Source: Nitrospirota bacterium (GTDB lineage Bacteria; Nitrospirota; Thermodesulfovibrionia; Thermodesulfovibrionales; UBA6898). From it: DNA of 32,229 nucleotides. The notes beneath the pieces were generated by a model. The model ran no database searches. It worked only from the letters and a program-made list of their open reading frames with translations, and was not told the DNA's origin. Where the stretch lies: positions 1-32,229 of the forward strand of contig JACRHE010000024.1 of the NCBI GenBank assembly GCA_016217695.1. The letters are read 5' to 3'. Made by a program: the position numbers and the translations under genes. Below, piece by piece: positions 23,515-31,564 of the stretch; position 1 is the first letter of the stretch, and each line of letters starts with the position of its first letter.

Positions 23515-25136
23515 TGTCGATCTCCGGAATTTTCGACATAGGAAAATCGGCGATATTTGCCAGCCAGACAGCGCTGAGTGTGACAAGCAATAATATTGCC
23601 AACGTGAATACCTCCGGCTTCAGCAGGCAGGAGGTCATTCTGAGCATAGGGTATTCGCAAAGCATACGGGGAGGAAGTCTCGGAACAGGTGTGACGATTG
23701 AAGGTATCAGGAGATTCTATGACAGCTTTATTCAGTCGCAACTGATAGGCCAGAATCAGAACCAGGGCAGATCTCTTGTCCTGAACCAGTCTCTGAGCCA
23801 GATCGAACAGATATTTAATGAGGCAAAGGGTCTGGGCATGGGAAGCTATCTTGATGCATACTTTGCAGCCTGGCAGGAACTGTCTCTCAACCCTGAAGGC
23901 GAACCTCAGAGAAATATGCTCATACAAAAAGCCAATATCCTTGTGAATGTGGCGCAGCAGATGGAGAGGGGAATAACCGATAACCTCAGGCAGCTCAATC
24001 AAAAGATAGATAGCGTAGTAAACCGCATCAATACCCTGGCTTCTGATATCGGCTCTCTTAACGGGAGGATAGTCGAACTTGAGAAAGGGGTTAATATGGA
24101 GTCCGCTAATTCCCTCAGGGATCAGAGGGACACGATGCTGGCCGAACTCTCCAATCTGGCAGAGATCTCCTATTTTGAGGATGACAACGGTTCGGTAAAT
24201 GTCAGCCTGGGCATGAGAATCCTGATATCGGGAGAGATGACAAACAGTCTTTCATCCCCGGCTACGGGCGATCAGGAAAGGGCTCTTTTCCTCGACAACG
24301 TAAACATAACGGACCTCGTCAACCGGGGACAACTGGGAGGACTGAGGGCGGCCATTTCGTCGATAAAGACAGATTCGCTGCAGAGCCTGAGAAGGCTTGT
24401 TGCATCTCTGACAAAGGAAGTGAATCTCGTTCACCGTGCCGGATACGGCCTTGATGCCTCAACAGGTAATGATTTTTTTAAAGCCCTTCAGGTGGCGGCA
24501 AGGGACTACTCGGCGTCAGCGGATGTAGCGTCTTCCATGATATCGGATTATACACAGCTGACCCTGGATGAATATGATATAACGTTTGCAGCAGGCGGCA
24601 ACTATTCCATTGTCAACAGGAGCACCGGAACAACAACCGGCGGCGTATATGCAGGTCCTGGCAACCCAATCACCTTTGACGGCATAACAATCGACTTTAC
24701 CGGCACGCCTCTCAGCGGCGAAAGCTTTTTTGTATCGCCTCTTACGAACGCGATAGCCAATTTCGGGGTTGCGGTCGCAGGGGCTGAAAAGATAGCTGCG
24801 GCTTCATCAAATACGACCCTCCCTGGCGATAACACCAATGCCGTCGCCCTTGCGCAGCTGGCTGAACTCTCGGTAGCAGATCTCGGCAACTCGGGTTTTT
24901 TTGAGTATTACAGGGATATAGTCTCTATCGCAGGCACGATGAGCAGGGCCTCATCCGACAGCCTGAAGTTTGAGGAGAACCTCCTCAGCGAATTTCAGAA
25001 CAGACGTGAATCCGTCTCAGGTGTCTCCCTCGATGAGGAGGCCGCCAACCTCGTAAGGTACCAGCGCTCTTATGAAGCAGGCGCCAGAATGATCAGGGTT
25101 GCGGATGAACTTCTGCAGACCCTTCTGAATTTATGA
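23514..25136 (+). CDS. flgK: FlgK, hook-filament junction protein 1
   Basis: 540 residues. The N-terminus carries the FlgK signature ALSVTSNNIANVNTSGFSRQ and the FYDSFIQSQL region. The centre has LREL-like coiled coils and the conserved SLRDQRDTMLAELSNLAEI. The C-terminus SGVSLDEEAANLVRYQRSYEAG is characteristic. It joins the hook to the FlgL layer after export by the flagellar type III system. It overlaps flgN by one base and flgL by ATGA, so the trio is translationally coupled under the sigma-28 promoter and any sigma-54 read-through. Confidence 0.96.
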   Translation: MSISGIFDIGKSAIFASQTALSVTSNNIANVNTSGFSRQEVILSIGYSQSIRGGSLGTGVTIEGIRRFYDSFIQSQLIGQNQNQGRSLVLNQSLSQIEQIFNEAKGLGMGSYLDAYFAAWQELSLNPEGEPQRNMLIQKANILVNVAQQMERGITDNLRQLNQKIDSVVNRINTLASDIGSLNGRIVELEKGVNMESANSLRDQRDTMLAELSNLAEISYFEDDNGSVNVSLGMRILISGEMTNSLSSPATGDQERALFLDNVNITDLVNRGQLGGLRAAISSIKTDSLQSLRRLVASLTKEVNLVHRAGYGLDASTGNDFFKALQVAARDYSASADVASSMISDYTQLTLDEYDITFAAGGNYSIVNRSTGTTTGGVYAGPGNPITFDGITIDFTGTPLSGESFFVSPLTNAIANFGVAVAGAEKIAAASSNTTLPGDNTNAVALAQLAELSVADLGNSGFFEYYRDIVSIAGTMSRASSDSLKFEENLLSEFQNRRESVSGVSLDEEAANLVRYQRSYEAGARMIRVADELLQTLLNL

Positions 25137-26140
25137 GAATAACTTCATTCATGATTTACGATCAGATGACCCGCTCGCTGCAGCGAAATATGGAGGAGTT
25201 TGCAAAGCTGAACAACCAGTTATCCTCAGGGAAAAAAATAGACAAACCCTCTGATGACGTATTCTCAGAAGCAAGGGCTATGGAATACAGGCTGAGCATC
25301 AGCGGCTACGAACAGTATAAAAGAAATATCACGAGTGCCGGAAACCAGCTGGATTTCACGGATAAGGTACTGGCTTCAGCATCCGATACCTTGTCGGAAC
25401 TCAAGCATATCGTCTCGGTGGCTGCGACAGGGAGTATGACGGATGACGTCAGAGCCATAGCTGCGTCCCAGACAGGACAGCTTAAGGATCAACTCCTCAG
25501 CCTGGCCAACAGCAGTTTCAATAACAGGTTTATTTTTTCCGGATTTAAGACAGATTCCATGGCCTTCAACTCGACTACCCTGGCGTATCAGGGAGACGCA
25601 GGGATCATCAACACCATGATAGACAGGAACGTAGTCGTGCCGGTGAACTACACCGGCAGTAGTGTCTTTAGCGAGACCCTTGCCGCTCCTGAGGTCATCG
25701 CGCTCAGCGGCGGCAGGTTTGCCCATTATACGCCGGGTCCTGGAACCACTACGAATGTTGAGATCAGGGATACAGATGACGTAACCGTGATCGATACTTT
25801 CAGTTACTCCAATTTCTTTGAAATGGCCGGCAGTCTTGAAAATGCGCTCCAGAGCAGCAACACGTTGAGGATTGAAGCGTTGAGGCAACCCTTTATATCA
25901 GCGTCTGAGCATATCCTGCATCTGCGGTCTGACGTGGGTCTTAGAATGAACCGTATCGACGATCAGGCGAAACGGATTGCCGATTATAATCTTACGCTGA
26001 AGAACTCTCTCTCTAATACAGAGGATGCGGACCTTACAGAGACTATTACGGAGATCCAGAAGACCGACACCGCCCTTCAGGCCCTGCGTGAGGCCTCAAA
26101 ACGGGTATTTTCACAGTCGCTGATGGACTTTCTGAGTTAG
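25133..26140 (+). CDS. flgL: FlgL, hook-filament junction protein 3
   Basis: 335 residues. The flagellin-like N-terminus MRITSFMIYDQMTRSLQRN, LNNQLSSGKKIDKPSDD and the helical C-terminus are diagnostic of FlgL, which forms the adaptor layer between FlgK and the filament. The centre contains the conserved RFIFSGFKTDSMAF segment. The ATG overlaps the flgK stop. The stop is followed by a 42-bp gap with a hairpin before the FliK-like gene. Confidence 0.96.
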   Translation: MRITSFMIYDQMTRSLQRNMEEFAKLNNQLSSGKKIDKPSDDVFSEARAMEYRLSISGYEQYKRNITSAGNQLDFTDKVLASASDTLSELKHIVSVAATGSMTDDVRAIAASQTGQLKDQLLSLANSSFNNRFIFSGFKTDSMAFNSTTLAYQGDAGIINTMIDRNVVVPVNYTGSSVFSETLAAPEVIALSGGRFAHYTPGPGTTTNVEIRDTDDVTVIDTFSYSNFFEMAGSLENALQSSNTLRIEALRQPFISASEHILHLRSDVGLRMNRIDDQAKRIADYNLTLKNSLSNTEDADLTETITEIQKTDTALQALREASKRVFSQSLMDFLS

Positions 26141-26149
26141 CTCACGCCG

Positions 26150-26176
26150 TATGCTGCATAGTAAAATAGCAGCATA
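26150..26176. repeat. Intercistronic hairpin before the FliK-like gene
   Basis: TATGCTGC pairs perfectly with GCAGCATA around an 11-base loop. The base of the hairpin is six bases before the ATG at 26183, and there is no Shine-Dalgarno between. No U-tract follows. It probably modulates translation or mRNA decay rather than ending transcription. Confidence 0.6.
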
Positions 26177-26182
26177 ACCCAT

Positions 26183-27289
26183 ATGAATATCCCCCCTGTC
26201 TTTAATTCTGAAAACCTCATCGCGATCCTTAAGACAACCAGCCGGCCTATGTCATTTATGATCGGCGACATTGTTAAGGCTGAGGTCCTGACGTCTTCGA
26301 ATTCAGGGGAGGCATCTCTGAGGATACTGCAGGGAAGGGGAGGAACTCTTGAGGCAAAGACGGACCTGAACCTTAACCGGGGAGATATCCTCTTCCTTAG
26401 GGTAACCGGCTTAGAGCGCGAAATACGGTTTCAGTTAGTCGATAGAAGCTCGTCACCCATATCAGAGGAGGAGGGGCCTGACAAGGGCGTCTCCAGGATG
26501 TTAAACAGGATGTTGCTGGAGCTCGGCGGCTCACGGTTAAACAGTGAAGATATTGGAATGCTGAAGGCCATCTTCAGGAGCATACCTGGGAGTGTCACGG
26601 ACTCACACCCGGAGTTGCTGGTACTTGAGAAGGCGCTGCCTGATGCCGGGGGCCTCAATGCAGAAAAACTGAAGACTGCTGTTGAAGGTTCCGGGATTCT
26701 GTTTGAGGCAAGGCTTGCAGCCGCAGCAAGGGAATCTGCCGGAGAAGCCGGGGATAAGCTCCTGAAGATGTTTTTTGGCACACAGCCGGACTTAAAGGCT
26801 CAACTGCTCAGGCTCAGGGAGACACTAAGGGGCGAGGATGTCGGCCCGGCGCTTATATCAGCGGGGCACAGGCAGGAGGAGATACTGAATGCCGTGGACA
26901 GGTTAATCCGGCATATTGAATATTTTCAGGCGACGTCCCGGCTTAATGATCTCTTGTATTCTTTTCTGCCGTTGAAATGGGATGGATTGAAGGACGGTGA
27001 CATATCATTCAAGAGGGGTGCTGACGACAGCTCGTATGTCTGCACCATGACCCTCGATCTCGAAGCACTTGGGAGACTCTCCGTAACTGTCACGATGTTT
27101 GAGGATTCGTTTTATCTTACCCTCAATATAGAGCAGGAGGATTCTCTGGCACTCATCCAGGGCGAGAGGCCGGCTCTTGAAAAACAGTTTGAGGATAGCG
27201 GCCTTCTGCTCAGGGCGGTTAATGTCGGACAGAGAAAAAGGATTGATCTTGGCGTGCCTGTCCGGCAGGGGCTTAAACTGAGGGTTTAA
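26183..27289 (+). CDS. FliK-like flagellar hook-length control protein
   Basis: 368 residues. The N-terminal part begins MNIPPVFNSENLIAIL and includes a possible small beta-barrel (RGDILFLRVTGLEREIRFQL). The middle is helical. The C-terminal 95 residues resemble the FliK C-terminal domain: LDLEALGRLSVTVTMFEDSFYLTLNIEQED, then a helix and a final strand LLLRAVNVG, the region that meets FlhB to switch export from rod/hook to filament substrates. The N-terminal part lacks the usual long Pro/Gln-rich ruler, so it may be a FliK-related paralogue rather than the main ruler. The next gene is a small FlhB C-domain homologue, which supports a role at the export gate. The start lies behind a hairpin and has no visible Shine-Dalgarno. 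Confidence 0.72.
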   Translation: MNIPPVFNSENLIAILKTTSRPMSFMIGDIVKAEVLTSSNSGEASLRILQGRGGTLEAKTDLNLNRGDILFLRVTGLEREIRFQLVDRSSSPISEEEGPDKGVSRMLNRMLLELGGSRLNSEDIGMLKAIFRSIPGSVTDSHPELLVLEKALPDAGGLNAEKLKTAVEGSGILFEARLAAAARESAGEAGDKLLKMFFGTQPDLKAQLLRLRETLRGEDVGPALISAGHRQEEILNAVDRLIRHIEYFQATSRLNDLLYSFLPLKWDGLKDGDISFKRGADDSSYVCTMTLDLEALGRLSVTVTMFEDSFYLTLNIEQEDSLALIQGERPALEKQFEDSGLLLRAVNVGQRKRIDLGVPVRQGLKLRV

Positions 27290-27290
27290 A

Positions 27291-27563
27291 ATGAAAGAGA
27301 GACGAAAAAAGGCAGCTGCACTCACATACCGGCGGGACAGGGACTCAGCGCCCAGGCTAGTTGCCAGGGGCACGGGCCACATAGCTGAAAAGATCATTGA
27401 GATAGCAAATACCCACGGGATTCATATAAGAGAAGACAGATCGCTCGTGGAAATCTTGTCTCAGCTTGACCTGAACCAGGAGATTCCGCCGGAGCTATAT
27501 AAGGCGGTTGCGGAGATACTTGCGTTTATTTATAAGCTGAACAAGAGAGCCTCGGCTTCCTGA
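27291..27563 (+). CDS. Small FlhB C-domain homologue (YlqH/FhlB-like)
   Basis: 90 residues matching only the post-cleavage cytoplasmic half of FlhB: ALTYRRDRDSAPRLVARG, then AEKIIEIANTHGIHIREDRSLVE and a C-terminal helix IPPELYKAVAEILAFIYKL. The membrane domain and the NPTH autocleavage site are absent. Stand-alone FlhB-C paralogues occur in many bacteria beside fliK, and can partly replace the FlhB C-domain in substrate selection. It starts one base after the FliK-like stop, so the two are coupled. It is the last gene of the flagellar operon and converges with the minus-strand TPR gene across an 11-bp gap. Confidence 0.88.
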   Translation: MKERRKKAAALTYRRDRDSAPRLVARGTGHIAEKIIEIANTHGIHIREDRSLVEILSQLDLNQEIPPELYKAVAEILAFIYKLNKRASAS

Positions 27564-27574
27564 TGTAATGCGGG

Positions 27575-28768
27575 TTAGACGATTTTTGAAAGTCCGCTGT
27601 ACTCATCCGCAGAAGTATCCATGGCATTACCGTAAGCATCTTTACCGTAAAACCTGAAAAGAATATGAGAGGGATCGATTGTCCCGTCTGCGGCAGCATT
27701 TTGGGTAATGCGGAACATAACATCGGCTGTAAGCGTATCAGGATGATAGATTACGCTCAGTGGTATCGAAGGAATGGTAACTTCCGAGGAAGGGAGCTGG
27801 ATGCCCCAGTTGTATGGACCGCCGCTGTTAGTGCCATTTTCCCTGCTTATACCCCAGTTTGAGATATTCTGGACGGATATCGTATCCATATCCTTGCTGA
27901 AAATGAAGTTCATGGTGAAGGTCTTTGAAGATTCCGCAGATGCGAGAGACGGATCAAATTCTGATACCTGAGTGCCCGGACCTGCAAGCATATTAAACCC
28001 GCTCAGGTTATAAGCAGTTAACAGCTTCGGAGGACTCGCTTTCAATATCTGATTCTGGAGCTCAGCCGACAGGGCGGTATCCATGTCAGACAGTATGTCA
28101 ACCTGTTCCCAGGCCTTGTCGTAATTTTTCATATCCAGATAGTTAAGGCCGAGTTCGACATGGACATCTGCAAAATTCTTATTGATGCCGATCGCGCTTT
28201 CCAGCTGGGAAATCGCATCATCATATCTGCCCATCCTGCGATAGGTTTGACCGAGTGCATAAAAGCTGCTGGGATCCCTGGGAGAGATCTGCTGAACTTT
28301 CCTGAACTGAGTTTCAGCCTCGGCATAACGTCCTGTGGCAGAATAGACCTGGCCGAGAGAATAGACATTTATTGGAGCTGACGGATTCAGTCCGACAGCC
28401 TTCTTGTATGCGTCTTCAGCCTCCCTGTATCTGCCTTCCTGAAAATATATATTGCCGAGATTTAAAAGCGGCGTATCGCTTGAGGGATATAGTCTGGCAG
28501 CCTGATTATAAGCACTTATTGCCTCATCAGGCCTCCCCATATTCAGATAGGCATCGGCCATGAACTGAAAGGTCTTGAGGGCGTTTTCAGAGTAGGGGGA
28601 GAGACCGATGGAACGCCTGAATTCTGTTACGGCCTTCTGATAATCGCCCTGCATAAAGGCATTTATACCCCTTGACAGGGCATTATTCGACAGATTGTCA
28701 AATTGCGCCTGCTGGTTGTTGGTGGCTGAGAACAGCGCATCTGCCCCTGCTGACTGCAATGGATCCAT
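27575..28768 (-). CDS. TPR protein with C-terminal Ig-like domain, sigma-28 class
   Basis: 397 residues from the ATG at 28768. An upstream in-frame start at 28876 would add 36 residues but lies ahead of the promoter. The N-terminus is short and polar (MDPLQSAGADALFSATNN), with no signal peptide. About five to six TPR units follow (for example GNIYFQEGRYREAEDAYKKA, LGQVYSATGRYAEAETQF, ALGQTYRRMGRYDDAISQL). After a linker, a beta-rich C-terminal domain of about 115 residues includes FIFSKDMDTISVQNISNW, resembling bacterial Ig-like or SbsA-type domains normally found outside the cell. TPR proteins of this general plan recur near flagellar genes. A late promoter, a polar N-terminus and an extracellular-type domain fit a substrate of the flagellar export system. 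This is inference. Confidence 0.75.
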   Translation of the reverse strand: MDPLQSAGADALFSATNNQQAQFDNLSNNALSRGINAFMQGDYQKAVTEFRRSIGLSPYSENALKTFQFMADAYLNMGRPDEAISAYNQAARLYPSSDTPLLNLGNIYFQEGRYREAEDAYKKAVGLNPSAPINVYSLGQVYSATGRYAEAETQFRKVQQISPRDPSSFYALGQTYRRMGRYDDAISQLESAIGINKNFADVHVELGLNYLDMKNYDKAWEQVDILSDMDTALSAELQNQILKASPPKLLTAYNLSGFNMLAGPGTQVSEFDPSLASAESSKTFTMNFIFSKDMDTISVQNISNWGISRENGTNSGGPYNWGIQLPSSEVTIPSIPLSVIYHPDTLTADVMFRITQNAAADGTIDPSHILFRFYGKDAYGNAMDTSADEYSGLSKIV

Positions 28769-28774
28769 AGCTCT

Positions 28775-28802
28775 ATATCGGCATACTGCTGATGATGCTT
28801 TA
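28775..28802 (-). promoter_or_regulatory. Sigma-28 promoter of the TPR/Ig gene
   Basis: On the minus strand: TAAAGCAT, 12 bases, then GCCGATAT, ending six bases before the ATG at 28768. The -10 matches 7/8 of GCCGATAA; the spacing is one base longer than consensus. Transcription would begin at or next to the A of the ATG, giving a leaderless mRNA. Confidence 0.65.
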
Positions 28803-28953
28803 AAGTGAGGAAGGCAACGTCTTTCCACCTGATACAGTCTTTCGCAGAGCGCTTGGCTGTGGGCATCCGGAGTCATTTTTTTGGCATCGAGGGTCCCATG
28901 AAGCCTCTTTCCCTATAAGCGCTAATCGTTGTTGTCAGCGGATTGACATCGGA

Positions 28954-28980
28954 CAGGCTGTTTGAGCCTGAGTTATTTTT
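28954..28980 (+). terminator. Intrinsic terminator for rightward transcription
   Basis: CAGGCT pairs with AGCCTG around loop GTTTG, followed by AGTTATTTTT. It points rightward although the nearest plus-strand gene ends 1.4 kb upstream at 27563. It would stop flagellar-operon read-through that crosses the antisense TPR gene, before the sugar operon promoter at 29087. Confidence 0.55.
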
Positions 28981-29086
28981 GCCGCCTGCAGATCAATTCC
29001 GGCCGATTTTTATAAATTTCAACCGGTTATGCCTATTGTCTTATAAGAATACTGAATTGTCCGCTGCTCGTTCATGAGGCCGATTT

Positions 29087-29103
29087 ATGGCACTGATATT
29101 GCT
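29087..29103 (+). promoter_or_regulatory. Sigma-54 (RpoN) promoter of the sugar-modification operon
   Basis: ATGGCACTGATATTGCT carries the full TGGCAC and TTGCT boxes with the invariant GG-N10-GC spacing. Transcription should start near 29114, leaving a leader of about 75 bases. It ties the sugar genes to the same regulator class as flgF. Confidence 0.82.
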
Positions 29104-29189
29104 GGGGTAGAGCTGTCTGGTTCTGTTGTCAATGACGTCAGAGGAGAGCTGCAGGCTCTCAAGAGATGCTGTAAAAAAGGGGGCTGTTC

Positions 29190-30410
29190 ATGTCAGGATG
29201 TCTGGTCTGCGGCAATAACATAGAACCCTTCATGTCCTTCGGCCAAATGCCTCTGGCAAACGGCTTCCTTCCGGAGGAGCGGTTTTCCGGGGAATATTTC
29301 TATGAGCTCAGCGTTGCATTCTGCCCGAACTGCACAATGGTGCAACTGGTCCGGCAGCCGGCTGCCGGGAAGATGTTCCATGATGAATACGCCTTTTTTT
29401 CAGGAACCTCGGCTGCAATGGCTGTTCATTTCGAACGTTTTGCCTCCCGCGTGATCAGCAAATTCCCTGCATCCGATGATCCGTTTGTAGTGGAGATCGG
29501 CTGTAATGACGGCATTATGCTGAGACATTTCGCCGATGCCGGAATCAGGCACCTTGGCATTGAGCCGTCGGAGAATGTGGCAAGAGCTGCCAATGCGAAA
29601 GGGGTCAGAACAATTAGTCGCTTCTTTGGTGAAGATCTCGCAAGGGACATAGTCAGGGAGCATGGCCGGGCCGATGCATTCCTTGGGGCAAATGTTATGT
29701 GCCACATCGCCGGTATTAATTCCGTGATCAGGGGTATCAAGACTCTTCTGAAGCCCGACGGCATTGCAATGTTTGAAGATCCGTATCTTGGAGATGTCAT
29801 CGAGAAGACTTCTTATGACCAGATATATGATGAGCATGTGTTTCTCTTTTCACTGTCCTCGGTTCAATATGCGTTTGCACAGCACGGGATGGAGCTGATC
29901 GACATTGAGCCGCAGACTACACACGGCGGCTCGATGAGATATTTGATAGCGCACAAGGGGGCAAGAAATGTTTCAGGCAGGGTGGCGGCTCAGCTGAAGA
30001 CGGAAGATGAGATGGGCCTCAACAGGGCTGAGACCTTCGACGCCTTCAGGAAAAGATGTGAGGAATCCCGGGATGCGCTCAAGACGCTTCTGTCCCGACT
30101 CAAAGGTGAAGGCAGACGCATTGTGGGATATGCTGCGACGTCGAAAAGCACGACCATACTAAATTACTGCGACATCGACTCCTCACTCCTCGAATTTATA
30201 AGCGATACCACGCCGATTAAACAGGGAAAGTTCAGTCCCGGCATGCATATACCGGTTCGCCCTTATCGGGATTTCGTCTCGAATTACCCTGATTATGCCC
30301 TCTTGCTTGCATGGAATCATTCAGAAGAGATCATGGCAAAGGAAGAGCTCTTCAGAGACGCCGGCGGAAAATGGATTGTCTTTGTTCCCCGGGTCAGGGT
30401 GATCGAATGA
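29190..30410 (+). CDS. Sugar C-methyltransferase (SAM-dependent, zinc-finger N-domain)
   Basis: 406 residues in the three-part layout of NovU/TylCIII-type enzymes. An N-terminal zinc-binding domain has C4, C7, C45 and C48 (CLVCG, CPNC). A SAM-binding Rossmann domain has motif [13 protein letters not shown] near residue 100. A C-terminal domain has [11 protein letters not shown] and [35 protein letters not shown]. Such enzymes add a methyl to C-3 (or C-5) of NDP-4-keto-6-deoxy sugars. AAGGGGG about six bases before the ATG supports the start. The stop overlaps the next start by ATGA. With the following aminotransferase and acyltransferase it probably makes a branched amino sugar, and the sigma-54 promoter suggests use in flagellar glycosylation. 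Confidence 0.9.
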   Translation: MSGCLVCGNNIEPFMSFGQMPLANGFLPEERFSGEYFYELSVAFCPNCTMVQLVRQPAAGKMFHDEYAFFSGTSAAMAVHFERFASRVISKFPASDDPFVVEIGCNDGIMLRHFADAGIRHLGIEPSENVARAANAKGVRTISRFFGEDLARDIVREHGRADAFLGANVMCHIAGINSVIRGIKTLLKPDGIAMFEDPYLGDVIEKTSYDQIYDEHVFLFSLSSVQYAFAQHGMELIDIEPQTTHGGSMRYLIAHKGARNVSGRVAAQLKTEDEMGLNRAETFDAFRKRCEESRDALKTLLSRLKGEGRRIVGYAATSKSTTILNYCDIDSSLLEFISDTTPIKQGKFSPGMHIPVRPYRDFVSNYPDYALLLAWNHSEEIMAKEELFRDAGGKWIVFVPRVRVIE

Positions 30411-31564
30411 TTCTCTGCGCGAACCCTCATGCGCAATATCTGTCTCATAAAAGCGAGATTGATGATGCTGTTGCAAGGGTTTTGAACAGCGGGCGGTATA
30501 TTCTGGGTCAGGAGGTCAGGGCCTTTGAGGAAGAGTTTGCTGAATACATCGATGTGGCTCACGGGATCGGAGTCGGCAATGGAACAGATGCCATACTTCT
30601 TGCACTGGCGGCATGCGGAATCGGCCAGGGCGCTGAGGTGATAACCGTCTCTCATACGGCTGTCGCCACGGTATCGGCCATTGTCATGGCAGGTGCAGCT
30701 CCGGTATTTGTCGATATCGAGCAGGATTTCTTCACCATGGACCCCTCGGGACTGGAACACGCAATTACCCCCAGGACAAAGGCTATTATCCCCGTGCACC
30801 TCTACGGACAGGCTGTCGACATGGAGCCGGTCCTGGCTATTGCAAAAAAACATGGTCTGCCTGTAATCGAAGACTGCGCACAGGCCCATGGGGCGACATA
30901 TAAAAATGGGCGCGTCGGTTCATTCGGCGCGATGGCATGCTTCAGCTTTTATCCCACAAAGAATCTTGGGGCACTTGGAGACGGAGGAATTGTGGTGACG
31001 AATGACAGCTCTCTTGCAGCACGGGCGAGAATGCTGCGTGAATACGGATGGGCGGAGCGTTATGTCAGCCATATAAAAGGCCGGAACACGCGGCTCGATG
31101 AGATTCAGGCAGCGGTGCTCAGGGTCAAATTACGGCATCTGGAGCAGGATAACAGCAAACGTGTGCGGCTTGCCGGTATCTACGACAGAGGTCTGGCCGG
31201 GATCAGCCGGATCAGGGTGCCTGAGAAACGCAGGGATGCCACGGGAGTCAATCATCTTTATGTGATCAGATGCGGGGAAAGAGATGAATTAATCGCATAT
31301 CTCTCGGAGAAAGGGATACATGTGCTTGTACATTATCCGGTACCTGTACATCTTCAGCCGGCATATGCGTACGGAGGGATACGGGATGAAAACCGCAGCC
31401 TTCGTAAAACAGAGCAGACTGCAGGTGAAATCCTTTCTCTTCCGATGTATCCCGAACTCGGCGAAGAAACGGCTCAATACGTGGTTGACGAGATAAGACG
31501 GTTTATCTCGTCGAAACACCCGGAGACGGAACTGTGCCTGCTCAAAGAGACAGGGATCAGATAG
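30407..31564 (+). CDS. DegT/DnrJ/EryC1-family PLP sugar aminotransferase
   Basis: 385 residues from ATG 30407, which overlaps the methyltransferase stop. An open frame extends upstream but only inside that gene. Family landmarks: [47 protein letters not shown], and the PLP lysine K185 in [14 protein letters not shown], followed by [18 protein letters not shown]. It transfers an amino group, usually from glutamate, to C-3 or C-4 of an NDP-keto sugar. The histidine sometimes replacing the lysine in sugar dehydratases of this fold is not seen, so an aminotransferase is expected. The next gene starts immediately after its stop. Confidence 0.93.
   Translation: MILCANPHAQYLSHKSEIDDAVARVLNSGRYILGQEVRAFEEEFAEYIDVAHGIGVGNGTDAILLALAACGIGQGAEVITVSHTAVATVSAIVMAGAAPVFVDIEQDFFTMDPSGLEHAITPRTKAIIPVHLYGQAVDMEPVLAIAKKHGLPVIEDCAQAHGATYKNGRVGSFGAMACFSFYPTKNLGALGDGGIVVTNDSSLAARARMLREYGWAERYVSHIKGRNTRLDEIQAAVLRVKLRHLEQDNSKRVRLAGIYDRGLAGISRIRVPEKRRDATGVNHLYVIRCGERDELIAYLSEKGIHVLVHYPVPVHLQPAYAYGGIRDENRSLRKTEQTAGEILSLPMYPELGEETAQYVVDEIRRFISSKHPETELCLLKETGIR

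Larger units (their letters stand above)
28877..29189. other. 313-bp intergenic region between the TPR gene and the sugar-modification operon
   Basis: It contains the rightward terminator and the sigma-54 promoter described separately. A 49-codon open frame begins at ATG 29074 and runs across the methyltransferase start. I do not call it, because the promoter lies inside it and it has no ribosome site. I see no RNA gene. Confidence 0.5.

Noticed and set aside
28769-28876. 36-residue N-terminal extension of the TPR protein
   Set aside because: It would place the promoter inside the coding region, and the extension has no ribosome site or family look; it is Cys/Arg-rich unlike the rest of the protein.
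29074-29223. 49-codon open frame over the sigma-54 promoter
   Set aside because: The promoter is inside it and it overlaps the methyltransferase start in another frame; no ribosome site.
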